Numbered from the stretch's first letter, positions 1 through 12,137 are shown. The stretch: DNA of 64,000 bases from Nectonema munidae (GCA_030549495.1 JAUIRK010001036.1:530001-594000), one strand, 5' to 3'. Notes: generated from the sequence alone by a model not told the origin. Program-made: numbers and translations.

Positions 1-994
1 CGACTTTCAGCTCTGGAACAATCAAGTATCCCTTATATTATTTCTATTTGGCTATATTTCTTTTTATATTTATTCACAAAATATTCCGTAGACCAAATTT
101 TTAAATGTCATAAATTAAGGAGAATAAAAAATGTGTTCTTGGTTAAGTATAAAAATAATCCATAAATATTATATTAAGAGGTCAAAACACCAAAACACTG
201 GAGGCATTTTTCAACAAAACTATAATTTGAATATACCTTTTAATTTTTTAAATGTAATTTTTAGATTTCAGTTTTCAATTTTTCCATAATAAAAAGCTTT
301 ATCTTTTACATAGGGTAATGCCAGAAGGTCTATTCGACAATTTCCTATAACTAGCAACTACATCAAAACGGGTCCCAGATGTGTTTTGACTTTTAGAAAA
401 TTGGGCTGCTACAAGAAATTCAAAATGAGTAGATTGTGCTTCAGAGAATTAGCAGATCATAACAAGATCTCTGGCTGTCAACGCGCAAAATGGTAGTAAA
501 ACACTGGAAACCTTTTGAAATCTCTCTCTCTCTCTCTCTTTTATCATTATGTTTAAATCCACAATATTCTTAATAATGCCTTTTTTCACATTCAGAAGTT
601 TTTTGCTAATTTTTTTCAGACATTTTCTTTTGTGTGTGTAAATAAATTTTCTTGGAATACTTAGCATATGATTGGCTAAAATTATATTAATCAAATCATA
701 ACTTTTTTCAAAGTTCGGCTGTATAGTGTATATAATTAATTTGGTTTTAAATTGGATGAAGATGCGTATTTAGAATTTTCTAACTGATCTGAAGGGGCAG
801 AGAACATTTTTATCTGGATAATTTTTGAATATTTTTTTACACTGGAGAAAGGGTTAGGGTTAAAGTTTATTGGCTAGTTAATTAGTGTAGGATTAAAAAT
901 ATAAAAAGTTGACTTTATTTCTCATTGGAAAAATATAAATTATCTAGTGTTTTTATCCTATATGTTTAATTGACTCTGTTAAACATTCAAACAG
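1..994. other. Intergenic, no gene seen
   Basis: AT-rich sequence with no convincing coding signal on either strand. The only notable item is a (TC)n microsatellite at about 521-539. The region ends at the TA dinucleotide (995-996) that forms the left target site of the Tigger element. Confidence 0.6.
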
Positions 995-996
995 TA

Positions 997-3900
997 CAGT
1001 ACAACCTCGTTTTACGAGGCTTCGAATAACGAAAATTCGAAGATACGAGCAAAATCTTTTTGTATGTCGCATCTATTTGCGAGCAGAACCTCGAGCTTAC
1101 GAGTAATAAAATTTTTAAATGAGTAAAACGATGATGCATGAACTAATTGTAAAAACGCAATATCATACTATGAGGTAATGATGATTTATTATAAGGACTT
1201 CATTGGGTTTTAATCCAGTTTTAGGATATTTATTACACATGTCAGAATTATTTCTTTGTTCTTTTGATCGTGCGGTAAAATTGACATGATTAATGATAAT
1301 CGAATATTTCAATAAATAGCTGAATCACTTATTCAGCAGAGTATGTAATATTGTGTATCAAATATTGTGATCTGAAGTAAAGGCGCCTGCATTCTTTCAA
1401 TGTGTGACAGTGGTGGCACAATAATTATATCATTTTCTTTTATTTTTATTCACACATGAAAACTATTTTGCTATCATACTTGCAATTTTGGTAAGCTTTT
1501 AAATTAAATTTGAGTTTAGCAAAAGGTCTTAAATACTAAACCAAAGGTTTGCTTCAAGTATGCAAATTTGATTTAATTATTATACGTAAGTTATTGTTTT
1601 AAAACATTTCGTACATAATAAATTTGTTACATCTTTTGTTTAATGAAAAAATAAATATTAAAACACGCATGAAAGTTTTTGAAATGAAATGATATTTGCT
1701 CATAATCCTATTCTGAAATTTCGTAAATTTTGTGACCAATTCACTTTTTTAAACATTTCCAGTCCAAATTTACATGTTTTCCCTCATGATTTGAGTAAGA
1801 AACGTCTTGGAGAAATGTCCTAGAGCCCTAGAAGAATGTATGTAAATTCACATCAATAAAAATTATTTTATATAATTTTTTATGCGATTTTTTATATTTT
1901 TGATAATATAAACCAGAGGCTGTCTTACCAGATCATAATCTCTGTAAAGCAAAACCTCTGCAACCGAGTTTCCAGAAATCAATAAACAAGAGTAAATCTC
2001 ATAATTTCAGCTTTATGAAATTTTAATTATTGGGGAATTTTGGTTTTCAGATGTTTTGGTTGTTAAGGTTTTATTTTACGAGATTTTAGCTAGGACCGGA
2101 TGAAATAAAGATAGCATACCACATATCTCTCGCTACGAGTATGCAAAATACCATTCAACCCTCAATTTTAAATTATTTTTCACTTATTTTTTTCTAATAT
2201 TTTGTTTAATATTTTTAAATTTGAATGCTCAGGTTTTATCATGAAAATATTTCCATTTATCCATTAAGGGATTTAATTTATTATAAATTTCGTTATTTGT
2301 ATCTAAATTTTGATTATTTATTTAGAATTAAAATAGTTTTCCTATTATACATACATAAACTTCTTTAAAATGGTTGGTAAGCAAGATTCTAAACATAGTG
2401 CGAATAATACTGTCACAAAGCTTAGGAAGGCTATTACTTTAAAAACAAAATTGGAAATATTAAAAAAACATGAAAGTAGTGAACGACTTGGTGATCTCGC
2501 CAAACATTATAATCTATCTTTTTCGACGGTAGCCACAATTAAAAAAGACAAAGAAAAAATTATCCAAAGTTCCAAGTGTTCAACCCAGCTGAGTGCTAAA
2601 ATTATAACCAAGTATAGACCTACTGTAATGCAAGAGATGGAACGTTTGTTAGCACTCTGGCTAGATGATATGTGTGTGCGAAATGACTGTCCAATGACTA
2701 ATCCTCCCATTCAAGAAAAATCACTTTCTTTATTTAAAGATCTTGAGGTTAAATACAAAGACAACCCTGGTCCTAATCCTAACTTCATCCCAAAATGTAC
2801 AGCTAGCAGGGGCTGGCTTGATAAATTTATGAAAAGATATAATTTGCATTATGTCAAAAAACATGGTGAAGCAGCTAGTGCAGGTAAAGCGAAAGCAGCA
2901 AACTTTCTTCCTGTTTTATCGAAAATTATATCTGATGGCGGATATAGTGCCATGCAAGTATTTAATGTAGACGAAACCGCCCTGTATTGGAAAAAGATGC
3001 CTAAAACAAGTATTATTGCAAAGGAGGAAAAGTCGGCTTCTGGGCATAAAGCTTCTAGTGACCGAGTCTCTCTTCTTCTTGGTGGAAATGCAGCAGGTGA
3101 TTTTAAGCTCAAACCCCTCATCATTAATAAATCTGAAAACCCAAGAGCACTTAAAGGAGTTAATAAGGAGAAACTGCGGGTTATTTGGCGATCAAATAAA
3201 AAGGCTTGGACAACTAGGTCTGTTTTTAAAGATTGGTTTAAAAACTACTTCTGCCCAGCAGTTGAAAATTATTGTAAAAAAAAGAATATATCCCATAAAG
3301 CACTTTTACTACTTGACAATGCACCGGGTCATCCTGTTAACTTATCAGAACTTGATGATCATGTTCGTGTTGAGTTTCTGCCAAAAAAGACGAGTTCGTT
3401 AATTCAACCAATGGATCAAGGCGTAATTGCCACGTTTAAAGCGTATTATCTTCGACGTACATTCAGACAAATGATTAGGGCATTGGATAGCGATAGAAAT
3501 CTAAAATTAGTAGACTTCTGGAAAGGTTTTAACATCAAGGATGCAATTAACAATGTTCATGAAGCTTGGAGGGAAAAAATTACAGGAGATAATATGAATA
3601 GAGTATGGAGAAAATTATGCCCACAGAGTGTGAATGATGTTTGTGAGTTACCTCAAACTAAGCCCATAGTAAATGATATGAATCTTGCGCAACAAGTAGG
3701 TTTTGAAGATGTAATAACAGAAGATATAACTGAATTGCTTAATTCACATTCTGAAGATTTAACAAACGAAGATTTAATGGCGTTAGAATGTGATATAGAA
3801 GAAGACTCCGATCTGAATAAAAAAAATGAAAAAATACATAGCTCAAAGCTAATTTCAGAAGCATTGTCTTTGTTTGAGCAGGGTCTGGAGATTCTTGTCA

Positions 3901-4352
3901 ACAATGATCCAGATCGAGAACGTAGCTTCAAGTTAGAACGAAGCTTGGAAAGTGCTCTTTTCCCATACAAACAACATCAAAGAGAAAAACAATTGAGGGC
4001 CAAGCAAATGAAAATATCTTCATATTTTTCGAATCTTCATGTTCCTATAAGGTTTGATGATAAAGAAAACACTGAATCCTCAATTTCTGCTAACGCTAAT
4101 GATTGCCTTTCAGACGATGATCTTTTTGTGTAATATTACAAACTTTTATTAAAATAATTCAATTTTTAAAAAAAAAATTTAAAAATTTACGATGTATATA
4201 TTCATAAGTAAGTCAGTTTATATTTCACCATCTTAAAGCAGAAATTTCAGAACTAAAAAAGACGAAGAAATTTATATGATTCTATTTACGAGCGTTCGTT
4301 TTACAAGCGGTTTTCAAAGAACGTATCCCACTCGTAAATCGAGGTTATGCTG
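997..4352 (+). mobile_element. Full-length Tigger/pogo (Tc1-mariner) transposon
   Basis: A 3,356-bp element bounded by terminal inverted repeats. The left end starts CAGTACAACCTCG and the right end, read on the other strand, starts CAGCATAACCTCG. Both continue into TTTACGAG, with 19 of the first 22 positions shared. TA flanks both sides (995-996 and 4353-4354), the expected target duplication of this superfamily. The interior holds one long intact transposase ORF in the plus orientation after about 1.37 kb of non-coding leader, and about 0.2 kb of trailer. With intact ends, intact target site and an open frame it looks structurally complete and may be autonomous. Family assignment rests on the CENP-B-like and DDE domains of the ORF. 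Confidence 0.9.
2370..4133 (+). CDS. Tigger/Jerky-type DDE transposase, 587 aa, intact
   Basis: Cut-and-paste transposase expected to act in the nucleus on the element's own inverted repeats. An N-terminal psq/CENP-B helix-turn-helix lies at about residues 16-65 (LRKAITLKTKLEILKKH). A CENPB-type second DNA-binding domain follows at about 85-170, with the GWLDKFMKRYNL motif. The DDE_1 catalytic core spans about 195-400. The three acidic residues are D201 in NVDET, D316 in LLLDNAPGHP and D349 in QPMDQG, giving a DD32D spacing, which suits Tigger better than pogo. The C-terminal 190 residues are acidic and less conserved, ending DDDLFV. The first ATG of the frame is used; A at -3 is compatible with a good start. 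No stop or frameshift is seen. It could in principle be a domesticated jerky/TIGD-like gene, but the flanking inverted repeats and TA sites argue for a transposon. Confidence 0.93.
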   Translation: MVGKQDSKHSANNTVTKLRKAITLKTKLEILKKHESSERLGDLAKHYNLSFSTVATIKKDKEKIIQSSKCSTQLSAKIITKYRPTVMQEMERLLALWLDDMCVRNDCPMTNPPIQEKSLSLFKDLEVKYKDNPGPNPNFIPKCTASRGWLDKFMKRYNLHYVKKHGEAASAGKAKAANFLPVLSKIISDGGYSAMQVFNVDETALYWKKMPKTSIIAKEEKSASGHKASSDRVSLLLGGNAAGDFKLKPLIINKSENPRALKGVNKEKLRVIWRSNKKAWTTRSVFKDWFKNYFCPAVENYCKKKNISHKALLLLDNAPGHPVNLSELDDHVRVEFLPKKTSSLIQPMDQGVIATFKAYYLRRTFRQMIRALDSDRNLKLVDFWKGFNIKDAINNVHEAWREKITGDNMNRVWRKLCPQSVNDVCELPQTKPIVNDMNLAQQVGFEDVITEDITELLNSHSEDLTNEDLMALECDIEEDSDLNKKNEKIHSSKLISEALSLFEQGLEILVNNDPDRERSFKLERSLESALFPYKQHQREKQLRAKQMKISSYFSNLHVPIRFDDKENTESSISANANDCLSDDDLFV

Positions 4353-4736
4353 TAGTTGGTGGCATGACAACAAAGATTCGATATGCGCTTTCTTAGGAGG
4401 AACCAATAAAATAGGATTTTAAGTTTTTTCTTGGCATGAAAAGGGATGGGCGCGAAATTAGTCCTTTTTTGAAAGTTGGTATGTAAGAAAAAATTCAGTT
4501 TTAATCCTCCCCCTTCCAGGGTGTTATTGTTTTTTATTTATCCGATACCAAGCAACCCCAATATTATTTTTTTGTCATAAATGTAAACAATTTCAATTTA
4601 ACAGGTGAATTTCATCCTTTATCACACGCTGATTTCAAATTTAGCACTAAAACCGTTGCATCACATCAGGCTTTTTTCACATTATTATATTTCGACCTGT
4701 TATAATTATTTAAAATACATTAATATATTATTTTAT

Positions 4737-6170
4737 GCTATCTTTGGACTCTGGGCTCCTCATATAGTTTGTTCAAGATGTGTGAAAGAATTGAGGCAGT
4801 GGACAAAAGGTGAAAAGAAGGCCATGTGTTTCGGTGTTACAATGATATGGGGTAGCAGACAGACCACAATGATGATTGCTATTTCATATCACATTACACT
4901 ATTCAACCTTTTTCTCAAAAATCATTTTCTGTTCTAAAAAAGCTACTTTTTTATTTATACTATGTGCTCGGAGACAAGGAAAAATATTGCCTATGCGAAT
5001 TTTTCATCAGCGTTGCGACCTATTCCTCATGGTCCAGATGTGCCAGCCCAATTACCTACAAATAGTCTGGATAATGTACAGCTTAGTTCAGGCAACAAAA
5101 TTCACAGCAATGATGAATCAGATTTCTGTATTGGAGATGAAAGCAATGAACCTCAACAGTTTGGTCAGAGTGAATAAAATGATCTGGTGCGAGATCTAGG
5201 TCCCGTAAAGGAATCAGCAAAGATTTTTGGCTCAAGGTACTTCATTCTCCTGATATCGTCATCCTGAAAAGACGTTGGTCTCCTATTTTTTCCAGCAAAA
5301 TTACTTAGTGTATTGCACTGACTCGAAAGGAATCGTAGAAAAGTTTGGTATATGTTATAACAATGAAGAATCTTTATTGATTCATCTAAAACAAGGTTTC
5401 CCAACGGGATCCACATGGACCCCTAAGGGTCCATTGAGAATTTAAGGGGATCCACGGACAAAAATATAAATATTGGGACCTTTTAACACAGTAAGGGGTT
5501 CATGAAGTTTTTGCTAAAAATAAATAATATGTAAGCAAATAAATGAGTTATCAGCATCCACTGCTTTTAGCGCTTAATTGACAAGCTATTTATGCATTAT
5601 ATTCTAAAACGTTTATACTAAAAAGTGTCTAATAGTAAAATAAAAATCGGGTGTAGGCATATTTTATATGGTTTGGACATCTAATGACCATATTTCGCAT
5701 TTTTATCTAATCACCATGTAAGTAACGATAACAATTTCCTAAAATGTTAAATTACTACTGACTGAGCCATGGATACCCCAATATATTTATATTTATTCTT
5801 TTTGTGTTATAAGGGTTACACGTTAATTGTACAATACAATTATTGGCTGAAAAGAATACTTGAAACTTCTTGGGCTATCACAAATCCAAACTACAAAGAA
5901 ATCGTAGGAAGAATGCTGGAAAATTTCAAGGCTTTGGGATACTTAAAGTTCATTTTCTACATGCGCATTTTGACCATTTTCAAGAAAATTTAGATGTGAC
6001 CGAAGAACAGGGGAAAACGTTCTTCTAGGTCATAAAGGAGATGGAAAGAAGGTACCAAGGAAGGTGGAATGTTATGTTAACGGACTACTGCTGGGTGTTG
6101 GACCGAGAGACTTCACAAAATGTCTAAAAACGTAAAGATTACAAACGTAGTTTTCAAGAGAAGAATAGAT
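4737..6170 (+). pseudogene. Decayed second copy of the 570-aa TTAA-element protein
   Basis: Fragments in several plus frames match, in order, the intact protein encoded at 35,193-36,905. Near 4,745-4,830 is WAPHIVCSRCVKELRQWTKG, the N-terminal cysteine-rich domain. Near 4,990-5,190 is the SSALRPIPHGPD region, leading to QFGQSE and NDLVRDL. Traces of the next segment run to about 5,390. At about 5,825-5,990 comes the NPNYKEIVGRMLENFKALG region, and at about 6,010-6,165 a remnant of the C-terminal KEMERRYQG and DYCW motifs. Multiple frame changes and stops are present. The whole middle, including the predicted catalytic segment, is missing or replaced by unrelated sequence at 5,395-5,825. I found no terminal inverted repeats around this copy. 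It is old and inactive but shows that the family is repeated. Confidence 0.8.
5395..5825. other. Insertion or replacement with a hAT-like end
   Basis: This segment interrupts the decayed 570-aa-family copy. Its left edge (GGTTTCCCAACGGGATCC from about 5,397, then ACCCCTAAGGGTCC) resembles the terminal repeats of many hAT elements that read C-A-G-x-G-G-T-T-C-C-C-A-A-C. No transposase frame and no clear right end could be found. It may be a non-autonomous hAT or a deletion scar. Confidence 0.35.
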
Positions 6171-6475
6171 TTTGATTTATTTTATACCTTTTATAAATAT
6201 TCTATTTATTTTTTAACAGTTTGATTTATACTTTTTTCATTCATTTCTCTCTAAATAAAAGTCAGGCAAACTTTCTGTTATTTATTTTAATATATATAGT
6301 AAAGTGAGCTCTATAAATTTGTGCCTAAACATTACGTGTTAGGGAAAAACTGTGATAATATTTCAATTCAGCATCCTTGAAATGTATAAATACACATCAC
6401 ATATTTAAAACAATTCTGGGAAAGTCCAATTTTCGAGCTCTGTGTTATTTTTCAGATTAACATATGTTTTAATTA

Positions 6476-7815
6476 AGGCTGGTAACGATTAATTTATTTT
6501 AAATAGTTAACTTTTTTTATATTAGCGATTATTTAATAGTTAATTTCGATTAAATCAAAACATCAGTTTATAACATTTGCTAACAAATTTATTTAACATA
6601 TTTTTCATTTGAATTTAAATTTAAGGAGTGTAATAAGCGTTTTCTCTTTCAAATATCATCAGAACAGCTACGTAGACACAAGCATATTAACAATATTTGT
6701 TTAAGTGATGACGCGTTTCGTTAACAATATAACCAGCAGAGCTAAATAATAATGGTTCACACGGAACTGAAGTAGCAGGTATGCAAAGTAGAGTTTTAGC
6801 AAATAATGCCAATTTTGGATATCGATATTCATTAAGTTTCCACCATTGTAGTGGATCAACTGATTCCGCAACTTTTTTCTCCATTTTATACAGTTGCACT
6901 TCATCAAAAACATTTTCGGCATCTTCTTGTGAGTCTGAGTCACTCTTCCTCCATCAACTTGAAATGCTTTTCACTTGTTTCGCATGTAGTGTTATTGACA
7001 CTATTAGAATTATCTTGTGTGTTTGTCTTCAGCCAATCTTTATTTGCTAATTATAGACCAAGTTTGTTCTTTTGCATCATCTAATAAGCACTTCAAGCTT
7101 TTATATCGTGGAAAACAGCAAAGTTTTCCATATCAGCTACACGTTTTTAAAGTCATTAATTGAGGCTTCTTTGAATCTAGCTATATAACCTGAATCACCA
7201 TCATTCACACTCATATGCTTTGTTAAAAAAGATAACAATGGCAATACACAGCTACATATCACATATTTTTCACCGCCTAGCAGAACTGTAGCCTGGCGGA
7301 ATATGTCTAAAACTTTGACGTATTTTGACATTTTTTTCCAATCAGAATCGAACAGTTTCAAACCGACATAGTACTTTTCTTTGGTTGACATGTAAAGATA
7401 TGCCTCTTTAGCCTGCAGCATATAAAGAACGCTGTTCCATCTTGCTGTAGCTTACGCAATGGAGAGTCAATACAATTTTTCAATTCAGTTGTATTGATCG
7501 GGCTATGCTTAAAATGTCCCAGAATTTTTCGACACTTTGCATACAACACTTCGGTATCGGCAGCTTTAAATCCATTCAATATGCTTAACTGTAGGCTGTG
7601 AGCTAAACAAGGAATATGTGAAAAAGCTGCTTGAATAACAGCGGAAGTCATATTTCGTGCATTGTCAGTTACTATAACCTGGATATTTTCTGTTATATTC
7701 CAGTCTTTTGTAAAGTGTTTATATAACTCAGCAACATTGGCAGAAAGAAAACTTTAATCGTTAAAATAAATTAACGATTAATCGATCAATTAATCTTTAA
7801 ATTCCACAGCTCTAG
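6476..7815 (-). pseudogene. Internally deleted hAT transposon (ZBED1/hobo-like)
   Basis: Read on the minus strand. The catalytic-domain fragment at about 7,745-7,360 contains VTDNARNMTSAVIQ, followed by the hAT C-x-x-H motif (IPCLAHSLQLSI). A middle fragment lies at 7,421-7,137. The C-terminal dimerisation domain lies at about 6,943-6,687, with [20 protein letters not shown]. The frames are broken between these pieces, and the N-terminal zinc finger and first catalytic region are absent. The pieces are bracketed by sequences rich in TTAATCGTTA: left about 6,476-6,555 (AAGGCTGGTAACGATTAA), right about 7,750-7,815, which read in reverse gives AGAGCTGTGG then GATTAATCG. These are probably the inverted ends of one deleted element. 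Confidence 0.75.
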
Positions 7816-7929
7816 TTTTAATAGATCGGAGAATGTGAAGGGTACTTATCAGGATGGATCATGACATTGGTCCGCTTTTACCTTAGGGCCACACGTTAAG
7901 AATATCAATTTTAACTAGTGAAAATTGAA

Positions 7930-8929
7930 AAAATCATACCAATGAGTTTACGAGAAGTATAATAAATGAACTGATTTCTTTTCATTGTATTTTACATCAA
8001 CAAAATCTCTGTGCAAAATCTGTCATTTTAAATGATACTTTGCAAAAGGTTATAAGTATTGTTAACTATATTCGAGCAAATGCGATGAAGCATCGTCAAT
8101 TTGGAAACATGCTGATGATGGATGACAAAGTTATTAGTGTAGATTTGCCTTACCAATCAAAAGTACGCTGGTTGTCACAAGGGAAAGTATTGGTCAAAAT
8201 TTTGTATTTACGAGGGCAAATAATTGACTTTTTCAAAGAAAGTGACAAACATTGTGAATTATCAGATCCAAATTTTTAGAGATGTAGCTTTTTAAAATCA
8301 AAACTTTCAGAAGAACACATTCCCTAGTTTACGAAGGTAATGAGTGAAAATGAAGATATCTATGAATCTTTTAAAGAATACGGATCAATCTGTTTGACAA
8401 CAGGGAAGATCCTATTGAAATTTGGAAAAAGGCGGTAGAATATCCTCGTCTTCATCGACATGCACGCCGACTGATATTCTCGTACTTGACGCAAATAAAG
8501 AATTCGCTGAGAACACAGTTGACAGATGAGCATTTGGAGGACCAATTAAAACTAAGAACTTCTATGTTGGAGCCTGATATCAAAATGCTTTCTCAAAAGA
8601 AGCAAACTCAAAGAAGTCATTAATTTTTATAAAAAGGACCTACTTACCTTAATGCTATCACTTATTTGAAAACTTCATATTCTCGATGTTTATACGTCTG
8701 TCTTTTTTTTTATAAGAATATTATTAATTAATACTTGTATAAAATAAAATTCTAATTTTAATAATCTAATAAAAGAACTTGTATAAGTTCTTTTATTAGA
8801 TTACTATTATTAAATGTTGTACGAGGGGATAAAATAACTGAAAAAAATAGTAATTTGTTCAGTGCGGCCTCTATGAGGGACGATGAATTGTAAGGTGGCC
8901 TTCATGCACAAAAAGGTTCCCCACCTCTG
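7930..8929 (+). pseudogene. hAT relic, GTF2IRD2/ZBED-like lineage
   Basis: Plus-strand frames from about 7,940 to 8,625. They begin FHCILHQQNLCAKSV, then run through the conserved VNYIRANAMKHRQF and VRWLSQGKVLVKI motifs (continuous frame at 8,040-8,279), and end in a decayed C-terminal region with QLTDEHLEDQLKLRTSM. This order matches the C-terminal half of GTF2IRD2/ZBED-type hAT transposases. The right terminus is probably 8,929: read backwards from there the sequence starts CAGAGGTGGGGAACC, a typical hAT end. No matching left end or 8-bp duplication was found, so the copy is 5'-truncated. A perfect hairpin sits between the coding relic and the right terminus. Confidence 0.7.
8762..8803. repeat. 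Perfect 19-bp hairpin with GTAT loop
   Basis: The arms TAATCTAATAAAAGAACTT (8,762-8,780) and their exact reverse complement (8,785-8,803) flank a 4-base GTAT loop. It lies about 125 bp inside the presumed right end of the hAT relic. Such subterminal palindromes occur in some hAT elements, but the function here is unknown. Confidence 0.85.
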
Positions 8930-11800
8930 GGATAGACGATACCAAGAAGCTAAAAAAGCATTCGTGTACCGTAAAAAATTGATATTGTGCCGCCAATTTT
9001 TTTTGGAAATTAATAGAATTGAATTTCTTAATTCAAGAAAAAATTTTATTCTCCTTTTTTCTCCACTTCTTTAGTGCAAAGTCTGGGACTTAGAGGAATA
9101 ATAATAAAAACTCAGTCAATTTAGTTTTATTAATTTTATATTAAAAATATATATGATGTGCCGCAAAAAAATTGATATTTTTTGTGCCGTAATATGAAAA
9201 AGTTGGCAGGCGGCATTGGAGTGGATTGAAAGCCGGCAAGAGCAGTTACTAGCGATTGATCGATCAGTTGAAGGAGAGAGAAATATCGAATGTAACGAAG
9301 GTTAATACTTTGTGGTTCAACAGAGCAATAAAGCCAGTTGAGAAACCATTGGATGATACCAGCGCTGAAGTAATTGCGACACGAGTCATCAAAAGAAGCT
9401 AAAAAACTGATTTCTAAAGAAAAGTAGTCCCGTAATTTTTTCCTTTCAAAAAAGCTATGCAAAGACACCTGCATGAGATTAATTGAAGGAGAAGATAGCA
9501 AGCATCAATCAAAAACTGGAGATTTATATGTGCACAAGAAAATGATAAGAAGATATTCAAACGAAAGATCACGACCAAGCTACGCAGAATAGGAGTCGTA
9601 AGAAGGCAAACATATTGAAGTAGGTTAAGCAAGAACAACGGGGAAGATAGAGAAGCTCAGAGATCGATCAGGACTCTTTGGCCAAGACATCACGCAGGCC
9701 CTACATCAAGTAATCTAGGGTATTGTCATTCAGGAATCAGAAGCCGTGGAAATTGAAGTTCCTCGATGATTTAACAGAAGCACTTCAACGGAGAGACTTG
9801 CACCTGAATAGGGGTTGATGCTCAAGAAAAAGCATGTGGGGGTTCGTATTGACTACTTCAAAGAGTTGGAAAGTTCGCCACATTTGAAATAAAATGATAC
9901 ACGCTGTTGTCAAACATTCTGTCAGGTGTAAATACATCAATTGCTTGATAACAGTTACTAAATACTCAAAATGTGGTCAATAAAAAAGCTAGGGTGATAT
10001 CCATTTTTATTGAAGATATAATAAAGAAAAACCCATTAATCGTTTTGGTATATATGGATATAAAATCAGCTTTGCTGCACAAATATTTACCATTAGATCA
10101 TGTTACGATGAATTCAGAATGAACCAATTCGCATGGAAACAATAATTATTGTAAACTCTTTGATAAGATATTAACACCAACCAATAATTTCTGCGGGTTT
10201 CACCTTCCAACAGTTCAAAATGCTACTAATGATGCAGGACTGTTAGATGCCCCAAAAACGTTCACCGCCTTGAGTGATGGATGCTTTGACGATTTTTGCC
10301 CTTTACTATAGAAGAAGAGCAAGACGATAGTGAAGCGGTTTATCCGTCTGAAATGTCATCGATATTATTTAATCACCAAAGCAATGACTGTGGCAAAAGA
10401 GTTCGTGGTATGGATACTGTGATGCGGATGGTGATCACGAAGAGATTAAAATTATTAACGTCGATGTGTCACTGGAACATTTTGATCGGATCATTTCAAC
10501 GCTGATGGCCTAGTTGTGAGAGCATACTGTCTCTATCCAGAAGGATCTAGTTTCGATTTCTAGTCGTGACTATCCTTACCATCTGTCCTGTTATGGAAGA
10601 TTATTCTTCCCTTGGATACGATACCGACAACGAAGAAAGTATTTCAACGCCTTAGAGGAATCATATAATTTTTTCTGCTCATATTTTCTCTGATTTCTTG
10701 TAAATCTTGATTGAATAAATAAAACTAAAGCGAGTATTTTGTTAAAAAGGAAAGTACTAGTGCACTTTTACACAATGACAGCATATCCTCATAAATAAAA
10801 TTACGTAATTAAGTTGGCAATCTTTATGTGGGCATATTTGAGATAAACGGTGCAGTATATAAGAGCTAGTAGTTCTGATATTTTTTGATCGACGAAAAGC
10901 ACAAAATAACGTTAACTTAGGAGGCGGGGTGGTTTTGTCAGACAGTATGAATAGGAGCTTCTAAAATGGCCAAAAATTGATTGACAGAACGCTTTCTAAC
11001 TTGCAGGTATATTTATCACAATCTTTAAAAAAAAAAGGTTTCTAAAATTCTTTTTCAAAAATTCAGGAGCAAGTGGCTTTAACTCTATTAGTCCTCGGCT
11101 AAATTTGTCGGCTCAAGTGCTGGGGGGGGGGCTTAAAGTTTTTATAAATAGTTTTAATGTTACATGCATATTTCAACTATGCTGAATACAGTGATGTCTA
11201 TTTTTTAATCAAAAAATTGATTTTTTGAAAGCTCATCTCAAAAAAGAACTTTTATTTAAATAATTATATGAAGTTTTTACACATATATACCCATTTTCAA
11301 GAACGCTGTGTTTACTGCTGATATTCCTTTTTTATGAAAATCAGTCAAACCTGACAAAAAATAATTTATATATGACCGCACGTGAATATGTGCGGTAGTG
11401 AAAAATATATTGGAAGTTTATCAATCAAAAGATTAGATATATTTTACCTTAGTTGACAAATTTAATTATTTTCATTTGCCTTTTTGTTAGTTTACATCCA
11501 AAAAAGAAGTGTGGTAGTTGAGTCAGATTAATTTCTCTGATACATATTTTTTAATCGCTAAAAATAAGTCTAATAAAAATTGAGAATCAAAATATATCAT
11601 TAATTTGAAATATGTTAACAAAAAATGAAAAATAAAAGTACATTAATAATTTTTAAAGTTAAAAACAAGTGTTAATATTTAAATGTTATATATATGGGTA
11701 TGGACAGATGTGTTATTGAAAAGGATGTACAAAATGATATAGCATCTATTTACACGCAAACACATAAATTAAAACGTTTAAGATGAAAATGCAAAAATAA
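8930..11800. other. No assignable gene
   Basis: Roughly 9,230-10,620 is less AT-rich than its surroundings and has many short plus-strand frames (for example QDDSEAVYPSEMSS at about 10,310-10,350) that looks like very old coding debris. I could not place it in any family. 10,700-11,800 is AT-rich with a run of ten G at about 11,121-11,130. The phrase GGTGGTTTTGTCAGAC at about 10,928 recurs in near-identical form near 45,320, suggesting a dispersed repeat end. Confidence 0.4.
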
Positions 11801-11802
11801 AA

Positions 11803-12137
11803 TCAATATGGAATCGATGAAGAAATTAGTTCAATGTCATCAAGATTGATATTACTTGCAATATCAATGCAGCAATCCTCGTTGTTGTCTTCACCAAGTC
11901 TCGGTGGACAAGTTATTTCCTGTTCGCTAGGTGTCGTATCTGGAGCTTCGGTTTTGATGTTAATTTTTGGAAATGGGAAGAAGTTAGATTCTTTCTGATG
12001 AGAGTTTAAAATGTTTCGATTGGATTGTATGGCGATGTTCGCTATAGATACATCATTACTCGTTTCATCAGAACTCCTCTCTTTCTTGATCTTGACTTCA
12101 TCAGTCATGTGAGCAACAGCAGGAACATAACTCACAT
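11803..12137 (-). CDS. Last coding exon of a host gene (acidic, SUMO-site-rich tail)
   Basis: Minus-strand exon entered through a good acceptor (pyrimidine-rich TTTTTGATTTTATTGATGCAG ends at 12,138). It runs about 110 codons to a stop at 11,803-11,805. The peptide contains two sumoylation-like motifs, VKIKKE and INIKTE, and an acidic, serine-rich end finishing SSSIPY. This suits the C-terminal tail of a nuclear regulatory protein. The phase fits the exon at 13,656-13,784: that exon ends one base into a codon, and joining gives FDK-N-VSYVPAV with no stop. I do not recognise the protein. No transposon similarity is seen, so a single-copy host gene is likely, but expression is unproven. Confidence 0.55.

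Noticed and set aside
845-880. Telomere-like GGGTTAGGGTT
   Set aside because: Only two imperfect units in plain AT-rich sequence; expected by chance.
2507-3970. Minus-strand frames and a plus +1 frame inside the Tigger gene
   Set aside because: Shadows of the intact transposase frame.
9136-9638. Minus-strand frames of 74-121 codons
   Set aside because: Hydrophobic, serine- and leucine-rich frames opposite a plus strand that itself looks like old coding debris; no motif or splice context.
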